64,000 nt of DNA from JACCTI01 sp051005695 (GCA_051005695.1 JBPCJC010000026.1:1-64000); one strand, 5' to 3'; counted from the first letter of the stretch, positions 1 to 8,918 are shown. A program made the numbers and translations. Notes: a model not told the origin generated them from the letters alone.

Positions 1-362
1 GGGCTCGGACGTTCGCGCATGACGAAGAAGGCGCAGACAAAAAAGATGGCGAGCGAGGTCGCACCGGTCCAAAGGAGCCGGCTGATTGACCACCAGCTTT
101 GACGAGTCCGCGTCGGCACAGCTCGGCTGGCCGGAGCGATTTCGCTTTCGATTTGCTGCAGCAGTTGGTGATTGAAAAACTCTGCGTTGGCCATCGCCGG
201 TCGCTGCAATTGTTCGCGCAGAAACGAGCCGAGTTTCAGCGCGTCCTGTTTCTCCACTTCCGCCGCGGTCTTATCCGGCAACGATGCTTCGAACTCAGCC
301 AGTTCTTTGCCGCTAAGCTCGCCGTCGAGCCATGCGGTCCACTTTTCCTCAAACGTTTTCAT
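1..362 (-). CDS. putative anti-sigma factor, partial (C-terminus beyond window start)
   Basis: About 120 residues are visible from an ATG at 362 and the frame is open to base 1. The N-terminal half is acidic and helical (WLDGELSGKELAEF), as in RseA-like anti-sigma factors, where this part would bind the sigma factor in the cytoplasm. A hydrophobic segment at about residues 93-115 looks like a single membrane span. No zinc-binding HxxxCxxC motif is visible. The start overlaps the 3' end of the sigma gene upstream by 14 bases, which implies translational coupling. The sigma/anti-sigma role is inferred mostly from this arrangement plus the membrane segment. Confidence 0.7.
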   Translation of the reverse strand, partial: MKTFEEKWTAWLDGELSGKELAEFEASLPDKTAAEVEKQDALKLGSFLREQLQRPAMANAEFFNHQLLQQIESEIAPASRAVPTRTRQSWWSISRLLWTGATSLAIFFVCAFFVMRERPS

Positions 363-960
363 ATAGGTCTCTCAACATGTTCTGCAATTTCTTGCGCGCG
401 TAAAAGAGGCGCGACATCACTGTGCCGATGGAGCAGCCTAACGACTCTGCGATTTCGTGGTATTGCATGTCCTCGATTTCTTTCATCAAAATGACCGCGC
501 GATGTTCCGGCGAAAGTTGCGCGATCGCGGCGTCGATTCGGCCGCGAATTTCGCCATGCTGCATGCGCTCGTGCGGGAGCGCGTCCGCTTTCGGCACGGT
601 GCGCGAGGCGGGATCGATCTCTTTCAGCTGAATGGCATCATCGAATTCCGCGCCGCTGCCTTTGACCTGCTTCTTGCGCAGCCAATCGATGGTCACGTTC
701 ATGACGATGCGATAAATCCAGGTGTAGAAAGACGATTGCCCGCGAAAGCGGCCGATCGATTTCCACGCCTTTAGGAAACTGTCCTGGGCCAGATCCCAGG
801 CGTCCTGTTCGCTATGTACCATGTTGTAAACCATTCCAAAAACTCGCGTGCGGTAGCGGCCCACGAGCTGGTCGAACGCTTCGGTCTCGCCAGCCTGGCA
901 TGCCTTGACCAGGTCCTGATCCGAAACTTCGGCCTGCGCCGTGGACACTTCCGTATGCAT
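349..960 (-). CDS. ECF-type RNA polymerase sigma factor (RpoE/SigW-like)
   Basis: The 203-residue protein has the two domains of ECF sigma factors and lacks regions 1 and 3. Region 2 (about residues 20-90) includes DAWDLAQDSFLKAWKSI and FYTWIYRIVMNVTIDWLRKK, which bind core polymerase and the -10 element. Region 4 (about 135-190) includes LSPEHRAVILMKEIEDM and a helix-turn-helix with GCSIGTVMSRLFYARKKL. The length is normal for the family. The overlapping downstream gene encodes a membrane protein that probably holds the factor inactive until an envelope signal arrives. The regulon cannot be told from this window. Confidence 0.93.
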   Translation of the reverse strand: MHTEVSTAQAEVSDQDLVKACQAGETEAFDQLVGRYRTRVFGMVYNMVHSEQDAWDLAQDSFLKAWKSIGRFRGQSSFYTWIYRIVMNVTIDWLRKKQVKGSGAEFDDAIQLKEIDPASRTVPKADALPHERMQHGEIRGRIDAAIAQLSPEHRAVILMKEIEDMQYHEIAESLGCSIGTVMSRLFYARKKLQNMLRDLYENV

Positions 961-1000
961 TCTTGGACGGGAGCGAGGCTAATTCATTCAACGACCGCCG

Positions 1001-1666
1001 TTAAAGGCTGCCGAAGCGTCGCAGCCACTCGCCGCGGTATTCACCCATGAGCGTGATGATGCCGTCGCGCACTTGGAAGAGGCGCTGGGTGAGGATGGCG
1101 TGCTGGCGCGGCGAAATCAGGCGTTCGGCGAGTAACTGGGCCGCGCCTTCCATCGAAACCGTGATCGCCTTCAGCGCGCGTTTTAAATAAGCGATGGTCA
1201 TCCCGATTTCGTCGACGTCGTCATCGCTTAAGGCCGCGGCCAGCTTGGCGCTGGCGAGAGCGGAATGGGTCGCGAGCTTGACCGCGGACGGTTCGTTTTG
1301 CAGCGCAGGGCATTCGTCGAACAGTTGATCGATCCAAACCGTGAGGGCAAAGGCGGCGCGATAAAGGCTGTGATCTTCGAAACTGTCGGCCGCCGGGACG
1401 GCAATCTGCGCGGCCCCGGATTCGACTTCATCGAGGGGCTCCGCGTCTTCCCCGAGCATGGCGTCGACTTCTTCGCTCCAGTCTTCGCTGTTGAAAAGAT
1501 GTGTCCAACCCATCTCCCGGGCGATGATCTGGTCGCGTTGCGGATGATCGAGATACTTCTCGAGCAGCTCCATATACTTCTCCGTCTTATGGTCCTGCTG
1601 CTGGAGAAAACGCTCCCACGCGTACTCATCCCAAGCTTTGTCGGGCTCGTGGTCGTAGCCGGGCAT
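1001..1666 (-). CDS. hypothetical protein, 221 aa, helical and acidic
   Basis: I do not recognise this protein. It is soluble-looking, with no signal peptide or membrane segment. It opens with an acidic and aromatic stretch (DKAWDEYAWERFLQQQDHKTEKYMEL) and appears mostly alpha-helical, with an alanine-rich middle (residues about 130-160). The reading frame has the codon character of its neighbours, and the antisense ORFs over it look like shadows. It lies 40 bases upstream of the ECF sigma gene on the same strand, so the two could share a transcript, although nothing links it functionally to the sigma factor. Confidence 0.7.
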   Translation of the reverse strand: MPGYDHEPDKAWDEYAWERFLQQQDHKTEKYMELLEKYLDHPQRDQIIAREMGWTHLFNSEDWSEEVDAMLGEDAEPLDEVESGAAQIAVPAADSFEDHSLYRAAFALTVWIDQLFDECPALQNEPSAVKLATHSALASAKLAAALSDDDVDEIGMTIAYLKRALKAITVSMEGAAQLLAERLISPRQHAILTQRLFQVRDGIITLMGEYRGEWLRRFGSL

Positions 1667-1728
1667 GAGTTTTATTATTCCAGCTTTCCCAGCCGCGCAA
1701 AATAGAATTCTCCGCTGGCGCGCTTGGC

Positions 1729-2853
1729 CTAACGACCGGAAAGAGCAGCCGCGGCCCGCTTTTGTTTAGTTAAGCGCGCGTAGAGGGTAAGCGCCTGCCC
1801 GACCACCTGGTCCATGTTGTAATACTTGTAAGAGGCCAGCCGGCCGACGAAGTGGAGCCCGGGCGTATCGTTAACCAACGCCTGATACCTGGCGTTAATC
1901 TCCGCGTTCTGCGGCCGCGGGATTGGATAATAGGGATCGCCCTCGGCCTGCGGATACTCATAAACCACGCTCGTCTTCGGATGCTTCTGGCCGGTGAGAT
2001 ATTTGAACTCGGTCACGCGCGTGTGCGGAACATTTTCATCCGGATAATTTACCACCGGTGCTTCCTGAAAAACTTCGCGCTCGTGAGTTTCATGGCGAAA
2101 GTCTAACGAGCGATAAGGCAGTTGCCCGAAACGGAAATCGAAGAACTCGTCAATCGGTCCGGTGTAGATCATTTCCCGGTACGGGACCGAGTCCTTGATC
2201 TCGCGGTAATCGGTCCCGAGCTGCAGCGTGATGTTATCGTGATCGAGCATGTTCTCGAACATTTTCGTGTACCCGTGGAGTGGCATTTGCTGGTGAGCGT
2301 CGCCAAAATAGCGGTCGTCGCGATTGTTCCGGGTGGGAATGCGCGCCGTCACTTGCGCGCTCAGCTCGGAAGGATCGAGGCCCCATTGCTTGCGCGTGTA
2401 ACCGCGGAAAAATTTCTCGTAGAGCTCGCGCCCGACGGTGCTCACGACCACGTCTTCGGAGGTTTGGATTTTCTCCACCTTCTCGCGCCGCGCGGCGAAG
2501 AACTCCTCCAACCCGGCGGAATCCAGATTCAATCCGTAGAGCCGATTGATCGTGTCGAGATTGATTGGGATCGGCAAGAGCTGGCTATCGACGAATGCGC
2601 GCACCCGATGTTCGTAAGCTCGCCACTCCGTGAACTGAGAAAGGTAATCGAAAATCTCCTGGGAGTTTGTGTGGAAGATGTGCGGGCCATATTTGTGAAC
2701 CAGGACCCCGGCGGCGTCCGGATGATCGTAAGCGTTGCCTGCCACATGCGGACGCTTGTCGACCAGTAAGACTTTCTTGCCGGCATCGCGCGCCAGCCGC
2801 TCCGCGAGTACGCTGCCAGCGTAGCCGGCGCCAACGATCAGGTAGTCGTACAT
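1729..2853 (-). CDS. glf: UDP-galactopyranose mutase
   Basis: This flavoenzyme interconverts UDP-galactopyranose and UDP-galactofuranose for cell-surface glycans. The 374-residue length is typical. An N-terminal FAD-binding Rossmann motif GAGYAGS is at residues 8-14. Family signatures follow: HVAGNAYD, KYGPHIFHT, GYTRKQWG near residue 155, and the C-terminal FVGRLASYKYYNMDQVVGQAL region. The stop codon TAG lies inside a copy of the dispersed 9-mer (1727-1735). The gene is divergent from uppP across about 150 bases. It stands apart from any polysaccharide cluster here, although galactofuranose synthesis and undecaprenyl recycling both serve the envelope. Confidence 0.96.
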   Translation of the reverse strand: MYDYLIVGAGYAGSVLAERLARDAGKKVLLVDKRPHVAGNAYDHPDAAGVLVHKYGPHIFHTNSQEIFDYLSQFTEWRAYEHRVRAFVDSQLLPIPINLDTINRLYGLNLDSAGLEEFFAARREKVEKIQTSEDVVVSTVGRELYEKFFRGYTRKQWGLDPSELSAQVTARIPTRNNRDDRYFGDAHQQMPLHGYTKMFENMLDHDNITLQLGTDYREIKDSVPYREMIYTGPIDEFFDFRFGQLPYRSLDFRHETHEREVFQEAPVVNYPDENVPHTRVTEFKYLTGQKHPKTSVVYEYPQAEGDPYYPIPRPQNAEINARYQALVNDTPGLHFVGRLASYKYYNMDQVVGQALTLYARLTKQKRAAAALSGR

Positions 2854-2999
2854 AAATTTTTCGCCCGCAGGGTTCGCGGCCGACAGCTTGGAAAGCTAGC
2901 AAAGACGTGGCCAGCCGGTAGGAAAAGTTCCGCAATTTACCAGGGCCGCGTGATGGCTTGCTCTTTTAGGCGCGGCTTCTACTGTGGCCGCCAATTCGC

Positions 3000-3866
3000 A
3001 TGAACGATTACCTTATCTCGATCCTGCTCGGCCTGATTGAAGGCCTGACCGAATTTTTGCCGGTTAGTTCGACCGCGCATTTGCGGATCACGGAGGCGCT
3101 GCTGCACCTCGATCTACACGACAGTTTTTGGAAGATGTACAGCATCGTCATTCAACTGGGGGCGATCCTCGCGCTGCCCGTTTATTTTTGGAACCGGATC
3201 CTAAAGTTCATCGGCACTTTTCCGAAAGGCGAGCGGGGTGACCGGAACGTCTTCACCCATCCGCTTGGGTTAACCATGATCGCGTTCGTGGTCACCGCGA
3301 TCCCGGCGTTCCTCCTTAAAAAACAAATCGGACAGAATCTGGAGAGCCTTTCGGTTATGGCTTGGGCGCTTCTGATCGGCGGCGTGATCATGTGGGTGGT
3401 CGACGCGTTTTGCCGGCATCCGCATATCGATCGCCTGGAGTTGATGAATCTTCCGCGCGCCATCTGGATCGGTGCAGTGCAAATTCTCTCCGCCGTTTTT
3501 CCCGGGACTTCGCGCTCGATGTGCACCATCGCGGCCGGTCAAGTGGCCGGCCTGACGCGTTCCACGGCGCTGGAATTTTCTTTCTTCCTTTCGATGCCGA
3601 CGATGATCGTGGCGACCGGCTACGATTTATTGAAAACGATCAAGCCGCACCACACCGCCGCCGATGCGGAACTCGCGCCCCTGGTCATGACGGCCCACAA
3701 CTGGATCGTGGTCGCGATTGGCTTCGTCATTTCCTTCATCGTCGCGCTCGCCGTCGTTTTCTGGTTCATGCGCTGGGTGCGCGTGCGCGGCTTCGCGCCT
3801 TTCGCGATTTACCGCATCCTTATCGGAATTGCTCTGCTGGTCCTGATCAGCCGCGGAATAATCTAG
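3000..3866 (+). CDS. uppP: undecaprenyl-diphosphatase (BacA family)
   Basis: This integral membrane enzyme dephosphorylates undecaprenyl pyrophosphate to recycle the lipid carrier of peptidoglycan and O-antigen synthesis. The protein has 288 residues, the usual size, with many hydrophobic segments. The two conserved motifs are present: EGLTEFLPVSSTAHL near the N-terminus (residues 14-28) and PGTSRSMCTIAAG near residue 168, which carry the catalytic glutamate, serine and arginine residues of the family. With uppS 2.5 kb downstream, both ends of undecaprenyl phosphate supply are represented here. Confidence 0.96.
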   Translation: MNDYLISILLGLIEGLTEFLPVSSTAHLRITEALLHLDLHDSFWKMYSIVIQLGAILALPVYFWNRILKFIGTFPKGERGDRNVFTHPLGLTMIAFVVTAIPAFLLKKQIGQNLESLSVMAWALLIGGVIMWVVDAFCRHPHIDRLELMNLPRAIWIGAVQILSAVFPGTSRSMCTIAAGQVAGLTRSTALEFSFFLSMPTMIVATGYDLLKTIKPHHTAADAELAPLVMTAHNWIVVAIGFVISFIVALAVVFWFMRWVRVRGFAPFAIYRILIGIALLVLISRGII

Positions 3867-3888
3867 CGGCGGTGATGGAGGTGCCGCC

Positions 3889-4032
3889 TCAGGCCTTCAT
3901 TAGTACTAGCACCAGGATAATCAGAAGGATCAGTCCGCCGCCGGGGAAGTAACCCCATCCGGAGCTATAGGGCCAAGTGGGCAGGGCGCCGATGAGTAAA
4001 AGGACCAGGATAACGAGGAGGATTGTGCGCAT
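3889..4032 (-). CDS. DUF3309 family small membrane protein, 47 aa
   Basis: A short frame from an ATG at 4032 encodes 47 residues starting MRTILLVILVLLLIGALPTWPYS, followed by GWGYFPGGG and a second hydrophobic stretch ending in LVLMKA. This pattern of two membrane segments around a Trp/Tyr/Gly-rich loop (PTWPYSSGWGYFPGGGL) matches the DUF3309 family, whose function is unknown. The gene converges on uppP, ending 22 bases past the uppP stop. It would be missed by a length filter, but the family match in both segments supports it. Confidence 0.85.
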   Translation of the reverse strand: MRTILLVILVLLLIGALPTWPYSSGWGYFPGGGLILLIILVLVLMKA

Positions 4033-4209
4033 GGGCGCAGATTAGAAGGCTCGTTAGACCGCTGACAATCCTTTTTTCCGCGCCCGCGGAATTCTTCCGC
4101 GAGGGAAAATCCTTGCAGCACCGGCGCATGATTCTATCGTCCCACCAAGTCCCGAATGTGTCCGCTCCCCGGATGCGTCGGGACAGTTTATTGTCGGTTT
4201 TTTCATTCC

Positions 4210-5478
4210 ATGGCGAACACAATCCTGGTCGGCGCGCAGTGGGGCGACGAAGGCAAGGGGAAGATCATCGACGTCCTGACCGCGCAGTCGGATGTAGTCG
4301 TGCGCAGCCAGGGCGGGAACAACGCCGGGCACACCGTGATTCATCGCGGAACGAAGTATGTCCTGCATCTGATTCCCTCGGGAATTTTGCGCCGCGGGAA
4401 AGTTTGCGTCATCGGCAATGGCGTGGTCATCGACCCGCTCGCGCTCGTCGCCGAGATCGACGGCTTGCAAAAAATGGGGATCGCGGTCGGCAAGAATTTG
4501 CGGATCAGCGACTGCGCGCATTTGGTTTTGCCGTATCACCGCATGCTCGATGAACAGCGCGAACTTTTGAAAGGCCGCGCGAAAATCGGCACCACCAAGC
4601 GCGGCATTGGCCCGGCCTACGGAGACAAAGCTGCGCGCACCGGTCTGCGCATCTCCGACCTGATGCAGCCGGAATTATTTTCGAAAAAACTGGCGGCGAA
4701 AATTCGCGAGAACAACAGCATTCTCCAGGCGCTGGGTGCGAAGCCGATCAGCTTCCGCTCGGTGAATGAAAAATATCTCGAAGCGGGCAAAAAACTGCGC
4801 CCCTTTGTCGGCAACACCGTCGTCTGGCTGCATCAGGCGTTGCAGAAAGGGAAGGGGATCTTGTTCGAAGGCGCGCAGGGAACCTTTCTCGACATCGATC
4901 ACGGCACTTATCCCTACGTCACTTCTTCCAACACTACCGCCGGCGGCGCCTGCACTGGTTCGGGCGTGCCGCCGCATCGAATGGACGTCGTGCTCGGTGT
5001 GGTCAAAGCGTACACCACCCGCGTGGGCGAAGGCGCGTTGCCGACGGAAGACGAAGGTGTCGCGGATATGCTCCACAAGATGGGTCGCGAATTCGGCGCC
5101 ACTACCGGGCGTCCGCGTCGCTGCGGTTGGTACGACGCCGTCGCCGCGCGCTACGCGACCATGATTAACGGGATCGACGAGCTCGCGATCACCAATCTCG
5201 ACGGACTCGACACCGTCGATCCGATTCGCATTTGCGTGGCTTACCGATTGAATGGCAAACGCCTCGACGTTCCGCCCTGCGACGCCGACCAGCTCGAAAA
5301 GTGCGAGCCGGTTTACGAAGAGATCGCGGGCTGGAAGAAATCCACGCACACCGCGAAGAAGTTTTCCGATTTGCCGAAAGCCGCGCGCACTTATGTGCAA
5401 CGTCTGGCGGAGTTGACCGGCGCAAAGTTGGCCATCGTCAGCGTCGGGCCCGAGCGCGGGCAGACCATCATTCTTTAA
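4210..5478 (+). CDS. purA: adenylosuccinate synthetase
   Basis: This enzyme makes adenylosuccinate from IMP, aspartate and GTP, the first committed step to AMP. The ATG at 4210 gives MANTILVGAQWGDEGKGKI, where the GDEGKGK loop is the GTP/IMP binding signature; the frame is open further upstream but that part is not conserved. Other motifs are GGNNAGHTV, TTKRGIGPAYGDKAARTG, QGTFLDIDHGTYPYVTSSNT and TTGRPRRCGWYD. The 422-residue length is normal. It is followed after 4 bases by uppS on the same strand, suggesting cotranscription. Confidence 0.97.
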   Translation: MANTILVGAQWGDEGKGKIIDVLTAQSDVVVRSQGGNNAGHTVIHRGTKYVLHLIPSGILRRGKVCVIGNGVVIDPLALVAEIDGLQKMGIAVGKNLRISDCAHLVLPYHRMLDEQRELLKGRAKIGTTKRGIGPAYGDKAARTGLRISDLMQPELFSKKLAAKIRENNSILQALGAKPISFRSVNEKYLEAGKKLRPFVGNTVVWLHQALQKGKGILFEGAQGTFLDIDHGTYPYVTSSNTTAGGACTGSGVPPHRMDVVLGVVKAYTTRVGEGALPTEDEGVADMLHKMGREFGATTGRPRRCGWYDAVAARYATMINGIDELAITNLDGLDTVDPIRICVAYRLNGKRLDVPPCDADQLEKCEPVYEEIAGWKKSTHTAKKFSDLPKAARTYVQRLAELTGAKLAIVSVGPERGQTIIL

Positions 5479-5482
5479 CGCC

Positions 5483-6196
5483 ATGGCCTCCGCTGCCTCA
5501 GCCGTTCCTCGCCACGTGGCGATCATCATGGATGGCAACGGGCGTTGGGCGAAAAGCCGCGGTCTCCCTCGGATCAAAGGCCACGAGCAAGGCGCCGAAG
5601 CCGTGCGCGAATGCGTCGAAGGCTGTGGCGATTTGAAGATCGAGTTCCTCACCCTCTACGCCTTCTCCGCGGAAAACTGGCAGCGCCCCAAGACGGAAGT
5701 TTTCGCGCTCATGCATTTGCTCGAGAGATTTTTGAAAGAGAAAACGCCCGAGCTCCTGGAGAAAAATGTTCGGTTGCAGGCGATCGGACGCCTGACGGAT
5801 TTGCCCGCGGCCTGTCAGCGGCAGCTGCACAAATCGATCGAGAAAACCTCCAGCAACAATGGTCTCACCTTGATCCTCGCCCTCAGCTACGGCGGCCGGC
5901 TGGAGATCATCGACGGTATCAAGAGCCTGCTCCGCCAGGTCGAGGCCGGCCACATCGACAGCGCAATGATCGACACCGAGATGTTCAGCAAACACCTCTA
6001 CACCCGCTACTATCCCGACCCCGATCTGCTCATTCGCACGAGCGGTGAATTGCGCCTCTCGAATTTCCTGCTCTGGCAACTCTCCTACACCGAGATGTAC
6101 GTCACCCCGAAACTCTGGCCGGATTTTACCAAGGAAGATCTGTTCGCAGCGGTCGCGGAATTCGGCCAGCGCCAACGCCGTTACGGCGCGGTGTAA
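5483..6196 (+). CDS. uppS: isoprenyl transferase / undecaprenyl diphosphate synthase
   Basis: This cytosolic cis-prenyltransferase condenses isopentenyl diphosphate onto farnesyl diphosphate to make the undecaprenyl carrier. Of 237 residues, the start region contains IIMDGNGRWAKSRGLPRIKGH with the catalytic Asp and the HGxxxG-like RIKGHEQGA; later come TLYAFSAENWQRP, LALSYGGRLEI and the DLLIRTSGELRLSNFLLWQ substrate region. The length is standard. The stop codon is the first three bases of a 107-base inverted-repeat element (6194-6300) that separates it from the convergent acsA. Confidence 0.97.
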   Translation: MASAASAVPRHVAIIMDGNGRWAKSRGLPRIKGHEQGAEAVRECVEGCGDLKIEFLTLYAFSAENWQRPKTEVFALMHLLERFLKEKTPELLEKNVRLQAIGRLTDLPAACQRQLHKSIEKTSSNNGLTLILALSYGGRLEIIDGIKSLLRQVEAGHIDSAMIDTEMFSKHLYTRYYPDPDLLIRTSGELRLSNFLLWQLSYTEMYVTPKLWPDFTKEDLFAAVAEFGQRQRRYGAV

Positions 6197-6300
6197 CACA
6201 GGCATCCTGCCTGTTTCGTCGGACGGGCTTCCAGCCTGTCGAGTCGCAGAGGCGCCAGGCGGATGCCCCGCTTGACCGAACAGGCTGGAAGCCTGTGTTA
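6194..6300. repeat. 107-bp inverted-repeat (REP-like) element, probable bidirectional terminator
   Basis: The left arm begins TAACACAGGCATCCTGCC and the right arm ends GGCTGGAAGCCTGTGTTA; the outer 20-25 bases pair with few mismatches. The element exactly fills the gap between convergent uppS and acsA and supplies the uppS stop. It could fold into a long hairpin and stop transcription from both sides. No second copy occurs in this window, so its status as a dispersed repeat is inferred from form only. Confidence 0.75.
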
Positions 6301-6304
6301 CGCG

Positions 6305-8260
6305 TCACTCGTCCGCGCTTAACTTTGCGAGCACGCTAAAATCCTCCAGCGTTGTCGTATCACCGGTCACGGTCTTGCCGCTCGCAATCTCCTTCAACAA
6401 CCGCCGCATAATTTTTCCGCTGCGCGTTTTCGGTAACGCTTCCGCAAAGCGCACTTCATCCGGTTTCGCGATCGCGCCGATCTGTTTGCCGACATGGTTG
6501 CGCAGCTCGTGCTTCAACGCCGGCGTCGCGTCCACTCCGGTCTTCACGGTGACAAACGCGACCACGCCCTGGCCCTTCAATTCATCCGGCCGACCAACCA
6601 CCGCCGCTTCGGCAACTTTCGGATGGCTAACGAGTGCACTTTCGATCTCGGACGTTCCGAGGCGATGGCCGGCAACGTTGAGGACATCGTCGATGCGCCC
6701 CACGATCCAGAAATATCCATCCTTATCGCGGCGCGCGCCGTCGCCGGTCAGATAACTTCCTTTGAACTCGCTCCAGTAAGTTTTCTTGTAGCGCTCCTTG
6801 TCGCCGTAGATCGTCCGCAGCATCGACGGCCACGGTTGCCTAACGATCAGTTTCCCGCCGACGTTCGGCCCCACTTCCTTCCCCGCTTCGTCAACGATCG
6901 CGGCGTCCACCCCGAAGAACGGCAAGGTCGCGCTGCCCGGTTTCGTCGGCGTCGCCCCCGGCAAGGGCGTGATCATGATCCCGCCGGTTTCGGTTTGCCA
7001 CCAGGTGTCGACGATCGGGCAGCGGCCGCCACCGATCTTCTCGTGATACCACATCCACGCTTCCGGATTGATCGGCTCGCCCACGCTGCCTAACAAACGC
7101 AACGACGAGAGATCGTGCTCCTTGATCCACTTGTCCCCCCAGCGAATGAAGGCGCGGATCGCGGTCGGCGCGGTGTAGAGAATGTTGACGCTGTATTCCT
7201 CGATGATCCGCCAAAAGCGATCCGGCTCCGGCCAGTTCGGCGCGCCTTCATACATCAGCGTGGTCGCGCCGTTGGCCAGCGGTCCGTAGACTACATAGCT
7301 GTGCCCGGTGACCCAGCCGATGTCGGCCGTGCACCAATAAACATCGTCGTCGCGCAGATCGAAGACGTATTTGGTCGTCGCATAAATCCCGACCAAATAA
7401 CCGCCGGTGGTGTGCAAAATACCCTTCGGTTTTCCGGTCGAGCCGCTGGTGTAGAGAATGAAAAGCGGATGCTCGCTATCGACCGGCGTCGGCGGGCAAT
7501 TGGCGTCCACATATTCCAATTCCCGATGCCACCAGATATCGCGGCCCTCCTCGACGTGGACGTCATTTCCGGCGCGACGAAAAACAATCACGCACTTGAT
7601 GGAGGTCTCGCCGGTAAGCGCGTCGTCGACATTTTTCTTCAAAGGAACAATCGCCCCGCGCCGGTAACCACCATCCGCCGTGATCACCGCGACTGCGCCG
7701 CAATCCGCAATCCGGTCGCGAATACTATCCGCACTAAACCCGCCGAAGATTACCGAGTGCACCGCGCCGATCCGCGCGCAGGCAAGCATCGCGATCGCTG
7801 CTTCCGGAATCGCCGGCATGTAGATGATCACGCGATCGCCTTTTTTGATTTTGTTCCGCTTGAGTACGTTTGCGAACCGGCAAACGTCGCGATGCAGTTG
7901 CTGATAGGTGAGCGTGCGCTTTTCGCCCGGCTCGCCTTCCCAAAGGATCGCCGCCTTGTTCTTGTTTGGCCCGCCCAGGTGCCGGTCGAGACAGTTCTCG
8001 GAAACATTCAGCTGGCCGCCGAGGAACCATTTTGCAAAAGGCGCCTTCCACTCGAGCACCTTTTTCCACGGCTTCTGCCAGACGAGCTCGCGCGCTTCGC
8101 GCGCCCAGAATTTATCGGGTGACTTGATCGATTCGCGATACAACCGCCGATAATCTTCCAAACTCCCGACGCGGGCTTGTTTGGAAAAAGCGCGCGTGGG
8201 TTTGAAGACGCGTTTCTCGATCAGGTGCGACTCGATATTGGTTTCCATGACCGCCACCAA
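6305..8260 (-). CDS. acsA: acetyl-CoA synthetase (acetate-CoA ligase)
   Basis: This AMP-forming enzyme activates acetate to acetyl-CoA. The 651-residue length is typical. The P-loop-like motif YTSGSTGKPKG, followed by ILHTTGGYLVG, marks the adenylation core; VDTWWQTETGG is the acetate-specific A5 region and YLTGDGARRDKDGY the A7 motif. The C-terminal KTRSGKIMRRLL carries the lysine that is acetylated to inhibit the enzyme in other bacteria. The start could be the first Met or the Met 12 bases inside (METNIES), which looks more natural. It converges on uppS and is divergent from the dodecin gene. Confidence 0.97.
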   Translation of the reverse strand: MVAVMETNIESHLIEKRVFKPTRAFSKQARVGSLEDYRRLYRESIKSPDKFWAREARELVWQKPWKKVLEWKAPFAKWFLGGQLNVSENCLDRHLGGPNKNKAAILWEGEPGEKRTLTYQQLHRDVCRFANVLKRNKIKKGDRVIIYMPAIPEAAIAMLACARIGAVHSVIFGGFSADSIRDRIADCGAVAVITADGGYRRGAIVPLKKNVDDALTGETSIKCVIVFRRAGNDVHVEEGRDIWWHRELEYVDANCPPTPVDSEHPLFILYTSGSTGKPKGILHTTGGYLVGIYATTKYVFDLRDDDVYWCTADIGWVTGHSYVVYGPLANGATTLMYEGAPNWPEPDRFWRIIEEYSVNILYTAPTAIRAFIRWGDKWIKEHDLSSLRLLGSVGEPINPEAWMWYHEKIGGGRCPIVDTWWQTETGGIMITPLPGATPTKPGSATLPFFGVDAAIVDEAGKEVGPNVGGKLIVRQPWPSMLRTIYGDKERYKKTYWSEFKGSYLTGDGARRDKDGYFWIVGRIDDVLNVAGHRLGTSEIESALVSHPKVAEAAVVGRPDELKGQGVVAFVTVKTGVDATPALKHELRNHVGKQIGAIAKPDEVRFAEALPKTRSGKIMRRLLKEIASGKTVTGDTTTLEDFSVLAKLSADE

Positions 8261-8359
8261 CTAGCGCAGGCCGCTGACGGCTGTTCAATGCAAAAGCGCG
8301 GCAAAGGTGCGGGTGTTTTTTGTATTTGTCCGCTTCCGTGACGGCAGCGAGGCTGGGCC

Positions 8360-8566
8360 ATGAGCGATCACGTTTACAAAAAAATCGAACTCGTCGGCTC
8401 CTCCGCAACCAGCATTGAAGATGCGGTCAAAAATGCGATCGAGCGCGCCGGTAAAACCATCCGCAACATGCGTTGGTTCGAAGTGACCGAAACCCGTGGC
8501 CAGATCGACGAAGGCCGGATTCAACACTGGCAGGTGACCGTGCTTGTCGGCTTCACCCTCGACTAA
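8360..8566 (+). CDS. dodecin family protein
   Basis: Dodecins are about 68-residue proteins that form hollow dodecamers binding flavin or other cofactors. This 68-residue protein matches the family throughout: VYKKIELVGSSATSIEDAVKNAIERAGKTIRNMRWFEV, a central W, and a final strand VTVLVGFTLD. The flavin-stacking tryptophan (MRWFEV, near residue 39) is present. The gene is divergent from acsA with about 100 bases between. Its stop codon TAA lies inside a one-mismatch copy of the dispersed 9-mer (8561-8569). Confidence 0.93.
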   Translation: MSDHVYKKIELVGSSATSIEDAVKNAIERAGKTIRNMRWFEVTETRGQIDEGRIQHWQVTVLVGFTLD

Positions 8567-8593
8567 CGAGTGCCGGAGGACGAGTCGTTAGAC
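8561..8593. terminator. facing pair of 9-mer variants between convergent genes, terminator-like
   Basis: GACTAACGA at 8561 and TCGTTAGAC at 8585 face each other, can pair over a 7-base core (CTAACGA/TCGTTAG) around a 15-base loop, and carry the stop codons of both the dodecin gene and the convergent gene 8588-8875. The arrangement resembles facing uptake sequences serving as terminators in Neisseria. The stem is short. Confidence 0.4.
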
Positions 8594-8875
8594 TTCGTCC
8601 TGCTGCGCGGCCTTATACAGCTTGGTCGCGCCGTAAATGAGGACCGCAGGCTTGAGCGCGAGGAGCGAGAGACGGGTCAGGCCACCGAGAATCCGGAAAA
8701 CGGGCAGGCGATCGAGCACCAGCCCGGCGACGACGGCGTAGGCCACCGCGCGGGTCGGATTTTCGCGCACGAAATCCTCAGTCTGTTCCAGGATCTGCCC
8801 GAATTGTTCTTTGGTGTAACGCAGCCCGCGCTCGGCAACGTCTTCAGATGTGTCGGCAAATTGTTCGTCCATCAC
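8588..8875 (-). CDS. DUF883/ElaB-like small membrane-associated protein
   Basis: The 95-residue protein begins with an amphipathic helical part (EDVAERGLRYTKEQFGQILEQTEDFVRENP) followed by a hydrophobic segment AVAYAVVAGLVLDRLP and a second, LLALKPAVLIYGATKLY. The phrase FVRENPTRAVAYAVVAGLVLDRL is close to the C-terminal anchor of ElaB/YqjD/DUF883 proteins, which tether ribosomes or stress factors to the membrane in enterobacteria. The match is to overall pattern rather than catalytic residues, so function is uncertain. It converges on the dodecin gene with stop codons 21 bases apart. Confidence 0.6.
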   Translation of the reverse strand: MMDEQFADTSEDVAERGLRYTKEQFGQILEQTEDFVRENPTRAVAYAVVAGLVLDRLPVFRILGGLTRLSLLALKPAVLIYGATKLYKAAQQDEV

Positions 8876-8918
8876 TTACCCTTCGCATCCTGAGGCCCGA
8901 TTGCGTGTTCAAATTCCA

